DNA from: Bradyrhizobium ottawaense
GTDB lineage: Bacteria > Pseudomonadota > Alphaproteobacteria > Rhizobiales > Xanthobacteraceae
Length of the DNA: 64,000 nt
Direction: 5' to 3'
NCBI RefSeq assembly: GCF_002278135.3
Contig: NZ_CP029425.2
Coordinates: 7,478,001 to 7,542,000 of the forward strand
The translations under genes were made by a program, and so were the position numbers. Of this stretch, positions 40,546 to 49,784 are shown piece by piece. The stretch's first letter is position 1, and every line of letters starts with the position of its first letter. The notes under the pieces are model-generated. The model was given only the letters and a program-made list of their open reading frames with translations, was not told where the DNA came from and did no database searches.

Positions 40546-40803
40546 TCAGACTCTCTCCTCAGCAGAGGTGTATCCGCGCCTGCGCTTGGCGCGCTCCAGC
40601 CGTCCGAATGCTTCGCCCGCTTCAGCGCTGGCATCGAAAGTCTGCACCATCGTCTGGCCGGTCGTGCCGATCCGGCCCCAGTCGCGGATCAGCGAGACCC
40701 CGCCGAACAAGGTCGGTTGGATCGAAAGCAAGTAAAACCGCCGCATGTTGCGGGTGGTGTCGATGCGGCGAAGGTGAAGCGGCCCTAGCTTAAGGTTCGG
40801 CAT
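40546..40803 (-). CDS. WGR-domain protein
   Basis: 85 residues starting MPNLKLGPLHLRRID. The WGR motif is seen in LIRDWGRIGTTGQ, preceded by RFYLLSIQPTLFGG. Small WGR proteins are common on rhizobial plasmids and symbiosis islands. WGR domains in larger proteins bind DNA ends or RNA; the function here is unknown. Stand-alone, with no obvious partner. Confidence 0.82.
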   Translation of the reverse strand: MPNLKLGPLHLRRIDTTRNMRRFYLLSIQPTLFGGVSLIRDWGRIGTTGQTMVQTFDASAEAGEAFGRLERAKRRRGYTSAEERV

Positions 40804-41372
40804 GCATGGATTCTCGCTTCCTGTGGAAGCGAGGTCCAATGCTTTCTATGAATCGATCAGGGCCAAACGATTCATTCTCTCGCTACATCAATTGCACCAG
40901 GCGGGTGTCTTCGGACTGTGGCGATGATGTGGAGGCTCCACGGCCCGATTTGAACCCCACCGTCTCGCGGCAAAACCGAGACCGCAGTCTGAACTGATCG
41001 AGAAGCTCACTGAATCGCGCCGGAGCTCGGTCCAAGCATTGTCGATCCAGCAGCCTCAGCAAGGTTTGAAAGCTGACTAGGTGACATCGGTGCAGCCGTT
41101 GAGCGATCGACGGAGCAATTGCGGACGAACGGGAAATCGAAGTCCGGACACGGGTGAATTATGGAATGACACCCGGGCACTTCTTTGCCGGTGCTGCTGC
41201 AGAGAATCAAGCGCGCGATGTGGTCGGACATCGCCGACCTGCGTCTGGCAGCCCGACCAACCTTATGGGGTGTTGAAGAAGCGCGCGGCCTCTTAAAGGC
41301 CGCATTCTCTGTGGTAGGGCAGTATCTGAAAGCGCGTATGGCCGCGCAACCTGAGGCGAGAGGAGGATTCCG

Positions 41373-41594
41373 ATGTTCGAGGCTAAAGACTATCGCGTGT
41401 GCTGCCATCACTTTGTCACCCCGACCGACCGCGCCGTCTACCCGGCGCAAGAGCCCTTACTAACCTACTCTGAGGCCCTCCGGCAGGTGCAGACCGAGCA
41501 GGCCAAGGGCTACATGGTGGCCTGGGTCATCGATCGCACCGGAGCAGGCGCCACCAATGAGATTGGTGGTTCGAACGCATCGGTTCGACGTTGA
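41373..41594 (+). CDS. Small hypothetical protein
   Basis: 73 residues starting MFEAKDYRVCCHHFVTPTDR. It has an excellent ribosome site (GAGAGGAGG) before ATG 41373, which is the main support. It contains paired Cys-His residues (CCHH) near the N-terminus. No family is recognised. The surrounding 40804-42118 otherwise shows only short frames without motifs. Confidence 0.5.
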   Translation: MFEAKDYRVCCHHFVTPTDRAVYPAQEPLLTYSEALRQVQTEQAKGYMVAWVIDRTGAGATNEIGGSNASVRR

Positions 41595-42118
41595 TCGTAA
41601 GCGCAGCTCTGGCCCTTGGATTGGCGCTTGACGTCTGTTTTGATTACGGTGTGAGCCGGCACGGCTTCCACTTTTCCGACAACGTTGACGCTGGCCTCAA
41701 GCGCCTGCCTGTCGTCGAACCACTTTTTAGAGCTTGATCACATGATCGCAGCCGCGCCGAAGATCGAAGAGGCTGCAATGCCGTTTCCACGCCGAGTCAC
41801 AAGCAGAAGAAACTCAACCAGGACTCGCGCTGGTCAGCGTCATCAGAAACTGTGCACGCTCGACAGGACGATCGAGCCAGTGCGTCGAGGTCTATTCCTG
41901 CATAGGAGGACGCGGCGAGGCGGCGGGAAAGTTGGAAGGTTGGGATCCAGCAAGGTCCCGATTCGCGCGCTGTACCTCGGCGGTCCCAAACACGAGGACG
42001 CAGAGAGGTCTGTTTTGGGCGCGGGATTTTGGCTGGGACACGAGCCCGTCAGAGCGTTGCCGCCGCCGCTCTGAAATGGTCGGGAAACCTTCCGATCGTG
42101 CGAGACTCTTATCTAACC

Positions 42119-42463
42119 TCACTTGTGATCCGCTCCCCTCGAGACTTTTGGAAGATATCCCAACTGCCGTTCCAGAGCAGCTAAGGTTCGACGGGCCGAA
42201 TCCAATCTCGCAGTCGCCTCGACCAGGTCGGCCCATGTTTTATCCGACCGTGCAACCGCCGTGGAGCCGGTCTCAAACAGGTTGTTGTTGAGATGCGGGG
42301 CCGCTTCGCCTCGCAGGGCACGCTCCAAATCGAGCAGGGTGCTCGTCAGCGCTCGATGCGCGCACGCGTCCTCTCGTTCCAGGTTTTCCGCCACGTCGAG
42401 CGCCGCACGATAGTGTCGTATCGCTGCAACGACTCTGCTCTCGAGGTCGGGCTCATCGCTCAT
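42119..42463 (-). CDS. Hypothetical helical protein
   Basis: 114 residues starting MSDEPDLESRVVAAIRHYRA, with GGAGAG ahead of ATG 42463. Almost entirely predicted helical and rich in Ala, Arg and Leu, with no signal peptide or membrane span. Its 5' side is close to the IS66 left end. Function unknown. Confidence 0.6.
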   Translation of the reverse strand: MSDEPDLESRVVAAIRHYRAALDVAENLEREDACAHRALTSTLLDLERALRGEAAPHLNNNLFETGSTAVARSDKTWADLVEATARLDSARRTLAALERQLGYLPKVSRGADHK

Positions 42464-42619
42464 CTGCTTTTCTCTCCACGAATCTTTGAGCAATTTGTGT
42501 CGGTCTGAACGAGCAAAAATTGTAAGCGGAGCTTTTCTCCCATTTGATTGACTGGTTTCGCTTCGGCTTTCGCTCTGCGATCCTTGGCTTGTCAGAGAGC
42601 CGAGAGGAGACTGAAGGCG

Positions 42620-43017
42620 ATGGAACAATCGGGGGAGGAAGCCGAAGCTGATGGCTTTGTGGGGAAGCTTACGCGCCGGACGCGTTCTGGATGCCGGTTA
42701 TGGTCTGCGGAGATCAAGGGGCGCGCTGTTTTCGAGAGCATGAAGCCCGACGCCCGGGTATGTGATGTCGCACGGCGTTATGGTGTGAAGGCCCAGCAGT
42801 TGACGACGTGGCGCAGATTGGCGCGTGCTGGCCGGCTCGCATTGGTCACGGACGACGCGGCGGATTTCGTGTCGATCGAGCTGAGCGATCCAGTGGCGCC
42901 AGGCAAGAGCGAGGGCCCGTCGAGATTACGATTGGCAAGGTTTCGGTCCGCCTGGATGCGGACGTGTCGGCGGTGCGGATCGCGGAGATCGTGACTGCGA
43001 TCGAGCGCGGCGCATGA
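42620..43017 (+). pseudogene. IS66 TnpA, frameshifted
   Basis: The first frame has RTRSGCRLWSAEIKGRAVFE and VCDVARRYGVKAQQLTTWRR (helix-turn-helix). Near 42915 a base appears to be missing; the other frame continues EITIGKVSVRLDADVSAVRI to the stop overlapping tnpB. Without TnpA the element may be immobile. Confidence 0.82.
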
Positions 43018-43370
43018 TCATTCCGGCGCAGGGACTGCGGATTGTGCTTGCTGTGCGTCCTGTTGACTTCCGGTGCGGGCACGACGCGCTGGCCGGTCTT
43101 GTGCAAAACACGCTTGGGCTCGATCCGCATTCGGGCCTGATCGTGGTTTTTCGTTCGAAGCGCGCCGACCGGCTGAAGATTTTGCTATGGGACGGCACGG
43201 GCCTCGTTTTGGTCTACAAGCGCCTTGGCCGCGATGGTCGTTTCGAGTGGCCGCAGATCAGCGACGGCGTCATGCATCTGACGCGCGTGCAGTTCGAAGC
43301 GCTGTTTGAAGGGCTGAACTGGAAGCGAGTGGGCGAACGGATTGTCGCGACGCCAGCTGCGGCGAACTGA
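43014..43370 (+). CDS. IS66 TnpB
   Basis: 118 residues beginning MIIPAQGLRIVLAVRPVDFR, with the family motifs GHDALAGLVQ and LKILLWDGTGLVLVYKRL. It overlaps tnpA by 4 bases. Full length. Confidence 0.93.
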   Translation: MIIPAQGLRIVLAVRPVDFRCGHDALAGLVQNTLGLDPHSGLIVVFRSKRADRLKILLWDGTGLVLVYKRLGRDGRFEWPQISDGVMHLTRVQFEALFEGLNWKRVGERIVATPAAAN

Positions 43371-43423
43371 CTCAGACCCGACAACCTGTTTCGCGCGGGG
43401 CTTTGGGATGATAGCTTGCGGAT

Positions 43424-44971
43424 GTGCCGCCGTCCCCCATTGATCCCGCCCGTCTTGCAGCGCTGCCCGCCGATTTGCGCGCGCTCTTCCGCGCGCAGGA
43501 AGCGATGATTGAAGCCGAGCGTCGTCGCGCAGACGATGAATGCTCGGCGCGCCTTCATGTCGAGAGTGAACTGGCTGCGTCCAAAGAGAGCGTCGAACGC
43601 CTCGAACTGCTCGTGAAGGAGTACGAGCGCGCACGTTTCGGTAAACGCTCGGAGAAGTTCAATCCCGATCAGATGCAACTGGTTCTCGAGGACATCGAGA
43701 TTGCCATCGCCGAAGTCCAGGAACGCCAGGACGATCGTGCGCGCCGCGCCGGCACGGCGCCGTCCAGCGGCCGGACCAGGCGCGCTGCCCGTGCCTTTCC
43801 CGCGCACCTGCCGCGCATCGAGCAGGTGATCGAACCCGAGAACCTCGAGTGTCCCTGCGGCTGCGGCCGGATGGCCCAGATCGGCGAGGATCGCTCCCGC
43901 CGTCTCGATGTCATGGCCGCCCAGTATCGTGTGATCGAGACGGTGCGACCGCGCTACGCCTGTGCAAAGGGCTGCACCGGTGTTGCTCAGGCGCCGGCGC
44001 CCGCCCATCTCGTGGAGGGTGGCATCCCCACCGAGGCGCTGCTGGCGCAGGTGGCGGTCGCCAAGTTCAGCGAGCACATGCCACTCTATCGTCAGTCGCA
44101 GGTTCTGGCTCGGCATGGCATCTTCATCGATCGCGCCGTTCTGGCAGACTGGATGGGAACGGTCGCCTTCCACCTCGCGCCGCTGGTCGAGCGCATGAGC
44201 GTCGTGATGAAGCAATCGGGCCGCTTGTTCATAGACGAGACCAGGGCGCCTGTGCTCGATCCGGGCCGGGGCCGAACGAAGACCGGCTATCTGTGGGCTG
44301 TCCTGCGCGACGATCGCGGCCACGGCGGCGCTGATCCACCAATCGTGGTCTACCACTACGCGCCAGGACGCGGTGGTGACCATGCTGAGCGCATCCTCGA
44401 GGGCTTCGACGGCATCCTTCAGGTCGACGGATACCAGGGCTATCATCGGCTCGCACGGCCCAAGCGCAAAGGCGGCGTGCCGCTGCGGCTGGCCGCATGT
44501 TGGTCCCACTCAAGGCGCAAGATCATCGCAGCGACTCCGAAAGCCGGCTCACCCATCGCCGAAGCCGTTCTCGCGCGCATCGCCGCACTCTATGCGATCG
44601 AGAAGGAGATCCGTGGCGCCGACGCCCCGGCTCGGCAAACGACCCGTAACGAGCGATCACGGCCGCTCGTCGCTGAACTCGAGAGGTTTCTGCGCGAGCA
44701 AGCCGCTCGCCTGTCGCCGGGCAGCGAGATGGGCAAGGCGATCGCCTATCTCCTGAACCATTGGGATGGCCTCACCTTGTTTCTCGACGATGGTTGCGTT
44801 GAGATGGACACCAATCCCGTCGAAAATCAAATCAGGCCGCTGACTCTGACGCGTAAAAATAGTTCATTTGCTGGTCACGACGAAGGTGGTCGTTCATGGG
44901 CGCGCATAGCTTCGCTCATCGCCACCTGCAAAATCAACAGCGTGGAGCCCTACGTCTGGATCAAAAATTAG
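43424..44971 (+). CDS. IS66 TnpC transposase, slightly shortened at the C-terminus
   Basis: 515 residues with a leucine-zipper-like N-terminus, the zinc-binding CPCGCGRM, and the DDE domain (LFIDETRAPVLDPG, LQVDGYQGYHRLA, MDTNPVENQIRPL). It ends NSVEPYVWIKN, about 20-30 residues before the usual DELLPW-type end, because the terminal inverted repeat follows at once. GTG start. Confidence 0.9.
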   Translation: MPPSPIDPARLAALPADLRALFRAQEAMIEAERRRADDECSARLHVESELAASKESVERLELLVKEYERARFGKRSEKFNPDQMQLVLEDIEIAIAEVQERQDDRARRAGTAPSSGRTRRAARAFPAHLPRIEQVIEPENLECPCGCGRMAQIGEDRSRRLDVMAAQYRVIETVRPRYACAKGCTGVAQAPAPAHLVEGGIPTEALLAQVAVAKFSEHMPLYRQSQVLARHGIFIDRAVLADWMGTVAFHLAPLVERMSVVMKQSGRLFIDETRAPVLDPGRGRTKTGYLWAVLRDDRGHGGADPPIVVYHYAPGRGGDHAERILEGFDGILQVDGYQGYHRLARPKRKGGVPLRLAACWSHSRRKIIAATPKAGSPIAEAVLARIAALYAIEKEIRGADAPARQTTRNERSRPLVAELERFLREQAARLSPGSEMGKAIAYLLNHWDGLTLFLDDGCVEMDTNPVENQIRPLTLTRKNSSFAGHDEGGRSWARIASLIATCKINSVEPYVWIKN

Positions 44972-45184
44972 GCGGCTTACAGGTGGCGGGCGAGATGATG
45001 CGCCGGCTCGTACGACGAGCCGAGCATCGAGCCCGGTATGCCGTCGTTGCTGGATGCGCTCCGTCTCGGCTTTCCGTTCCCAGACAATACTGCCCTTCCA
45101 CGTACGCCCTTTCTTTCTCTGCCTGGGAACCAGCCGGTCGTTTGTATGCCGCCCACGTCTTTCTCATCGCCGCGTTCGCGATAA

Positions 45185-46180
45185 TCAGCGACGCCGACCA
45201 GCGTCTCTCCGATAGAACCTGTTTTCGCCGACGCAGGCGCGCATGTCGGTGCGCCGGAACCAGATGGCGCGTCCGCATCGCAGCGGTGGATTGCCCGCAA
45301 TAAAGATGACCTGCTCGTCGGTTCGCATGCGCAAGACATCATGCGGCAGCATCAGCGGCCGGCGCGCGAGCTGCTTGGACCGCGTCCGGGAGGAACCCGA
45401 CGTCTGCGAGGACCGGCTCAGCTGATCGACCTCGACCGTCGTGTCGCCGCAGCGCTTGGAGATGTAGTCCGCCGTCTCGGGGTCGTTGATCGCCGAGAAG
45501 GAGATCCAGGATGCGCTTTCGAACCACTTGCTGGTGGCATCGCGGCCGCCATAGGCCTCGCGCATCTGGCCGATTGACTGGTAGAGCATCAAGAGGGTGA
45601 TGCCGTATTTGCGCCCCGCATCACGCGCGGTTTCGAGAATGCGTAAGTAGCCGAGACGCGCGACCTCATCGAGTAGGAACAGGGTCCGGCCGGTCACTTC
45701 GCCATTGCGATTGTAGATGGCGTTGAGCAGCGAGCCGATGATGACGCGGGCGAGGCCGGCATGGTTCTCCAGGGTCTTCAGGTCGAGATTGATGAAGACG
45801 TCCGTCCGGCCCTCCGCGAGCTCGGCCGTCGTGAAGCTCGATCCGGACACCAGGGCGGCATAGTTGCCATAGGAGAGCCAGTGGGTTTCCTTCACCGCAT
45901 TGGCGTAGACGCCGCTGAAGGTCTCTGGCGTCATGGCGATGAAGGGCGCGACATTCTCCTTCACGAATCCGGACTCGGAGTTGTCGTAAATCGTCTGAAG
46001 CCGCTGGCGCAACTTCGGCTCCGGCTCCGACAGGTTGGCGCGGACCTGGCGGAGGTGCTGATCCTTCTTTTCCGTATGACCGGACAAACAGACATCGGCG
46101 ATCAACGCCGTCAGCAGTTGCAGCGCCGAGGCCCGAAAGAAGTCATCCCGCGCCGAGCCCTGGCGCGGATTGTCGGTCAT
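45185..46180 (-). pseudogene. TraG/VirD4-type coupling protein, C-terminal fragment
   Basis: About 330 residues of a conjugative ATPase. Walker B lies in FLLDEVARLGYL, followed by ETARDAGRKYGITLLMLYQS and the C-terminal EQVIFIAGNPPLRCGRAIWF. The N-terminal half with the membrane spans and Walker A is missing. The open frame continues upstream only through unrelated sequence into the IS630 element. It marks a broken conjugation module. Bases 44982-45184 contain no recognisable gene. Confidence 0.85.
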
Positions 46181-46213
46181 GATGAACATCCCTCGTTTTG
46201 AAAAGGAAACCTC

Positions 46214-46414
46214 ATGTCTGAAAGTCGAAAGCCCACGCACGATGCCTTCGCTGTGGCCGGTGACGGCCGAAATTCTACATGGACGCGGATCGGCGCCGCT
46301 TTGCCGAACGATGACGGCAAGGGTTTCAATATCGTGATCGCGCCCGGCTTGGCCGTTTTGGGTAAAATCGTGCTGCGCGAACCGAAGCCCCAGGCCGACC
46401 AGGAGCCTGACTAG
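46214..46414 (+). CDS. Small conserved-looking protein near the conjugation fragment
   Basis: 66 residues starting MSESRKPTHDAFAVAGDG, with AAGGAAA ahead of ATG 46214. It resembles short proteins encoded next to tra genes in rhizobial integrative elements (NSTWTRIGAALPNDDGKG). Its stop lies in the CTAG into which the IS630 copy inserted, so the original C-terminus may have been altered by at most a residue or so. Function unknown. Confidence 0.65.
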   Translation: MSESRKPTHDAFAVAGDGRNSTWTRIGAALPNDDGKGFNIVIAPGLAVLGKIVLREPKPQADQEPD

Positions 46415-47533
46415 TACCCACTTTTCTTGGAACGTGAGTCGTGATTCAAGGTCGGGATGATACCCGAAGCAAGAGAAGTCCACCTTTCGAGGAAAGATCG
46501 CAAGGTGCTTGAGGCGTGCTGTCGCTCACCGGTGACGTTGCAGCGCGATTTGAAGCGGGCGCGGATAGTTCTGTTGGCGGCGGATGGGCGCAGCACCCGG
46601 TCGATCGCCAAGGAAGTTGGGGTCCAGCCGCGGATTGTCAGCCTTTGGCGGCATCGCTATGCCGACCATGGCCTTGAAGGGCTGCAAGACAAGCCGCGGC
46701 CTGGCAAGCAGCCGATCTATACGAAGACGACCGACAAGCGGATTCTGAAGCTGCTGGATAAGCCGCCACCGCAAGGGTTTGCGCGCTGGACCGGCCCCCT
46801 GCTGGCCGAGGCGCTGGGCGATGTCGATGTCCAATATGTCTGGCGGTTCCTGCGCAGCCACAAGATTGACCTGGTGGCTCGCAAGTCCTGGTGCGAGAGC
46901 AACGACCCGAACTTTACGGCCAAAGCCGCCGATGTTGTCGGCCTCTATGTCGCGCCGCCGGCGAAGGCCATTGTGCTGTGCGTGGACGAGAAGCCCTCGA
47001 TCCAGGCTTTGGAGCGAGCGCAGGGTTATCTGAAGTTGCCCAATGGCCGCGCCTTAACCGGCCAAAGCCACGATTACAAGCGGCATGGCACCACAACATT
47101 GTTTGCGGCGCTCGAAGTCGCCACCGGAAAGATCATCGCGACCCATTCAAAACGCCGGCGCCGCGTCGAGTTTCTCGATTTCATGAACAGCGTCACCGCG
47201 ACTTTTCCGAACCGCAAGCTTCACGTCATCCTCGACAACCTCAACACCCATAAAAAGAACGAGGACTGGCTCAAGGCCCACCCCAACGTGCAATTTCATT
47301 TCACGCCGACAAGTGCGTCATGGCTCAATCAGGTCGAAGTATGGTTTTCCATCTTGCAGGGGCAGTCGCTCAGCGGCACCTCCTTCACGAGCCTCAAGCA
47401 GCTTCAGGAACACATCGATGCCTACGTCAACGCATACAACGACAGAGCCGAGCCCTTCGTCTGGACCAAGAAAAAGGTCCGTCAACGCCGTTTCAAAGGC
47501 CGCCGTATCACTCAGCTCTGATTCCGGGGACTA
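46412..47533 (+). mobile_element. IS630-family element, copy 3 (intact)
   Basis: About 1.12 kb between TA dinucleotides of CTAG sites, in the opposite orientation to copies 1 and 2, with an uninterrupted transposase gene. Confidence 0.9.
46457..47521 (+). CDS. IS630-family transposase (intact)
   Basis: 354 residues in one frame: N-terminal helix-turn-helix (TRSIAKEVGVQPRIVSLWRH) and DDE domain (CVDEKPSIQALE, LDNLNTHKKNEDWL, ASWLNQVEVWFS). GCGCAGCACCC at 46588-46598 is the site where the two defective copies have GCGCTCACCC. The only copy here able to mobilise the group. Confidence 0.93.
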   Translation: MIPEAREVHLSRKDRKVLEACCRSPVTLQRDLKRARIVLLAADGRSTRSIAKEVGVQPRIVSLWRHRYADHGLEGLQDKPRPGKQPIYTKTTDKRILKLLDKPPPQGFARWTGPLLAEALGDVDVQYVWRFLRSHKIDLVARKSWCESNDPNFTAKAADVVGLYVAPPAKAIVLCVDEKPSIQALERAQGYLKLPNGRALTGQSHDYKRHGTTTLFAALEVATGKIIATHSKRRRRVEFLDFMNSVTATFPNRKLHVILDNLNTHKKNEDWLKAHPNVQFHFTPTSASWLNQVEVWFSILQGQSLSGTSFTSLKQLQEHIDAYVNAYNDRAEPFVWTKKKVRQRRFKGRRITQL

Positions 47534-47568
47534 GATTCGATAACCTGTTTTGTTGAGTAGCGTGATGG

Positions 47569-49252
47569 TCAAGGTTGCCAAGCCCCGAGCCATGGCTCGA
47601 TCGCGTCCTCGGCGGGCTTGAACACCGGGATGTGGTAGTTCGAGCGCATTGATGTGACGCGCTCGCGGGTCCAGCGATTGCCGTTGCCGGTCTTGAGGCC
47701 GTTGCGATTGAGGAGGCCGGCAATCAGATCGTCGCTGGCGATCAGCACCAGTTGACGCACGGCCTGGACGATATCGGCAGAGGTGCTGTTGCGCTGTCCG
47801 CGCCGGCGCTTCGGCAAGCGCAACTCGCTGTGGGCGCCCCCCACCCAATGGACGATGAGAACGATCTCCGAGGCCGCGTCGTCGATATCGGCCACGACCT
47901 CATGGATGAGGGTGCGCACAATGCGCTTCTTGAGGCGAGCATCCGTCGTCGGCGCATCCCAGACCGTTTTGAGGTTCGAGGCCAGAACGCCGAGCGAGAC
48001 TGGATCGGCAAGGGGTGCGGGCGTGGCCGCATCATGCATGGCGATCTTGGCCTCAACCTCCGCCGCGTGAGCGAGCGCCCTGTTCCAGCGCGCTTCCAGC
48101 TCACTGGCCACCAGCCGGTTCGCGGGATCAGCGGCATCGTATTGCCGGAAAGCCCTGTCGGCGGCATAGCGCGCCGCTTCGAGGTCGCGACTGAGAGCAT
48201 CGCGTACCTGATCGCGCCGTTCCCTGGCTCCCTTGGCGGCAGCGGTTGCGGCGGCGACAGCGCCCGGACCGACGACTCCAAGCAGCGATTCTTCGATGGC
48301 GTCATCGACGCGCAGTCCGCCGAAGGCGATGCAGTGGGCCCAGCCATTATCCATCCAGGCACGGTTGCAGCTGTAGCGCGGGATATGGTTCTCCATGCCG
48401 GAGTACCGGAGTGTGAGCTTGCGACCGCAGCGCTTACAGCGGATCAGACCGGCCAGCAACGCGTCACCATGGTTGGGCGCGCCGTGATGCCGACTGGTGG
48501 GAACATTGCTGCTGACCATGGTGCGAATCGCCTCGAACTTCTCCCAGCTCACATACCCTTCGTGAGTGTTGGGCTTCAGCGTCAGCCATTCGTTCCGCGC
48601 CTTGCGGCGGATCTTCAGGCTCACGCCAGCGGTGCTGTATCCCGCCGCCACAGCTGTCTTACCATAGGCATAGGCGCCGCCGTAGACCGGGTTCTCAATG
48701 ATCCGGTGGATGGCAGAGTAGTTTGGTCGCCGCCAGGCCGTGTCGCCGTTGGTCTGCTTCACCGGCAGATCGAGATTGTACTCATGGAGCCAGCAGAGCG
48801 CCTGTCGCGCGCTGCCCAGTTCCTCGACCTTGTCGAACACCAGCTTGATCGCCTCCTGGACACGCCGATCCGGGTCTTTCTCATAACGGTCGCCGGCCTT
48901 CACGAAGCCGACGGGCGCTGTCACAACCAACTCGCCCCGGCGCGCCTTCTCGTAGCGGGCCGAGAGCGAGCGCTGGCGCAACAGATCCAGCTCGTACTCG
49001 TTGAGGCTGCCCTTGAGCCCGAGCAGCAGGCGGTCGTTGCCGTGCCTTGGCGCATAGATGGTCTCTTGATCGACCAGAACGGTATCGACCACGCGGCACA
49101 TCTCGATGAGTTGCTGCCAATCCCGGCTGTTGCGGGCGAAGCGCGAGACCTCGCGGGCGCAAACCGCACCAACCCTGCCGAGGCAAACCTCCGCCACCAT
49201 TCGCTCGAATCCGGCGCGTTGTATGCCGCCGGCGGCTGAACGACCATCTAAC
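47569..49252 (-). pseudogene. Large serine recombinase, N-terminus (catalytic Ser) missing
   Basis: About 560 residues of a resolvase/Pin2-type large serine recombinase. Visible: the end of the catalytic domain ([37 protein letters not shown]), the recombinase domain ([20 protein letters not shown]), a zinc ribbon (CKRCGRKL...SCNRAW) and a coiled-coil region. The first 60 or so residues with the nucleophilic serine are replaced by antisense IS6 sequence at about 49253, so it is inactive. Such enzymes integrate mobile islands. Confidence 0.86.
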
Positions 49253-49257
49253 GACGG

Positions 49258-49614
49258 ACAATCACGGACAAGCTCCGTTCGTACGGCGCTGCGAGGGCGA
49301 AGATGGGCTTTCACGTCGAACATCGCCAGCACAAAGCTCTCAACAATTGGGCCGAGAATTCTCATCAGCCGACGCGGCGGCGCGAGCGGATCATGGAGCG
49401 TTTCAAATCGTCCCGTCAGGCTCAACGGTTTCTGTCAGTTCACGATCAGGTCGCGAACCTTTTCCACATCCCCTATTCTGGAGCCGTCACTGCCGACTTC
49501 CGTCGTGCTTCGCGCGGGCGAGCCTTTGCGACTTGGCGCGAGATCTCCGCGACAAGCGCTATCGCCGAATCTCGAACCTTTGAGAAGCGCCTCCTTCGGC
49601 TCGCGGTCGATTAA
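49258..49614 (+). pseudogene. IS6-family transposase C-terminal fragment
   Basis: [40 protein letters not shown] and [19 protein letters not shown] match the C-terminal third of IS6-family transposases. The 5' part is absent. It truncated the adjacent recombinase gene. Confidence 0.85.
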
Positions 49615-49712
49615 GTTGACGATGCCCCGCTGCCTCCAGCAGCACGCCAGGCGCGATGGAATTGCACCCCACGGTGATCCGGGTTTTCCTGTGAATCGGG
49701 GAGAAGCGCCCT

Positions 49713-49743
49713 ACGTCAGCTACTCGTCAGCCAGCCAGTCTAT
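49713..49743 (+). promoter_or_regulatory. Candidate tts box (TtsI-dependent type III promoter)
   Basis: CGTCAGCTACTCGTCAGC then CAGCCAGTCTA. Against the consensus TCGTCAGCTTNTCGAAAGCT...CCTA, the 5' half (CGTCAGCT-NN-TCG) is well kept and the AGC and TA parts remain. It lies 42 bases before the ATG of the 750-residue ORF, allowing a short leader. Confidence 0.55.
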
Positions 49744-49755
49744 GCAGACTGGCTG
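49732..49755 (+). promoter_or_regulatory. Perfect 10-bp inverted repeat in the leader
   Basis: CAGCCAGTCT-ATGC-AGACTGGCTG, overlapping the 3' part of the tts-like box and ending about 16 bases before the ribosome site GGAGGT. It could be an mRNA hairpin or an operator. Confidence 0.6.
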
Positions 49756-49784
49756 CGCACTCTCGACTTTATCGGAGGTGGAAT

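Larger units (their letters stand above)
42521..44981 (+). mobile_element. IS66-family element
   Basis: Left end TGTAAGCGGAGCTTTTCTC and right end the complement of TGTAAGCCGCCTAATTTTTG, with tnpA, tnpB and tnpC in the standard order. tnpA is frameshifted and TnpC stops early at the right end. No 8-bp duplication is apparent at the borders. Confidence 0.88.

Noticed and set aside
40930..40985. tRNA-like T-arm (GGGTTCAAATC on the minus strand)
   Set aside because: The arm does not pair, and no acceptor or anticodon stem can be drawn.
45185..46483. 432-codon TraG frame starting inside IS630
   Set aside because: The first 100 residues are IS630 and intergenic sequence in a chance open frame; only the part from about 46180 resembles TraG.
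47569..49425. Full 618-codon recombinase starting at 49425
   Set aside because: The first 58 or so residues are the antisense of an IS6 fragment, not a resolvase domain.
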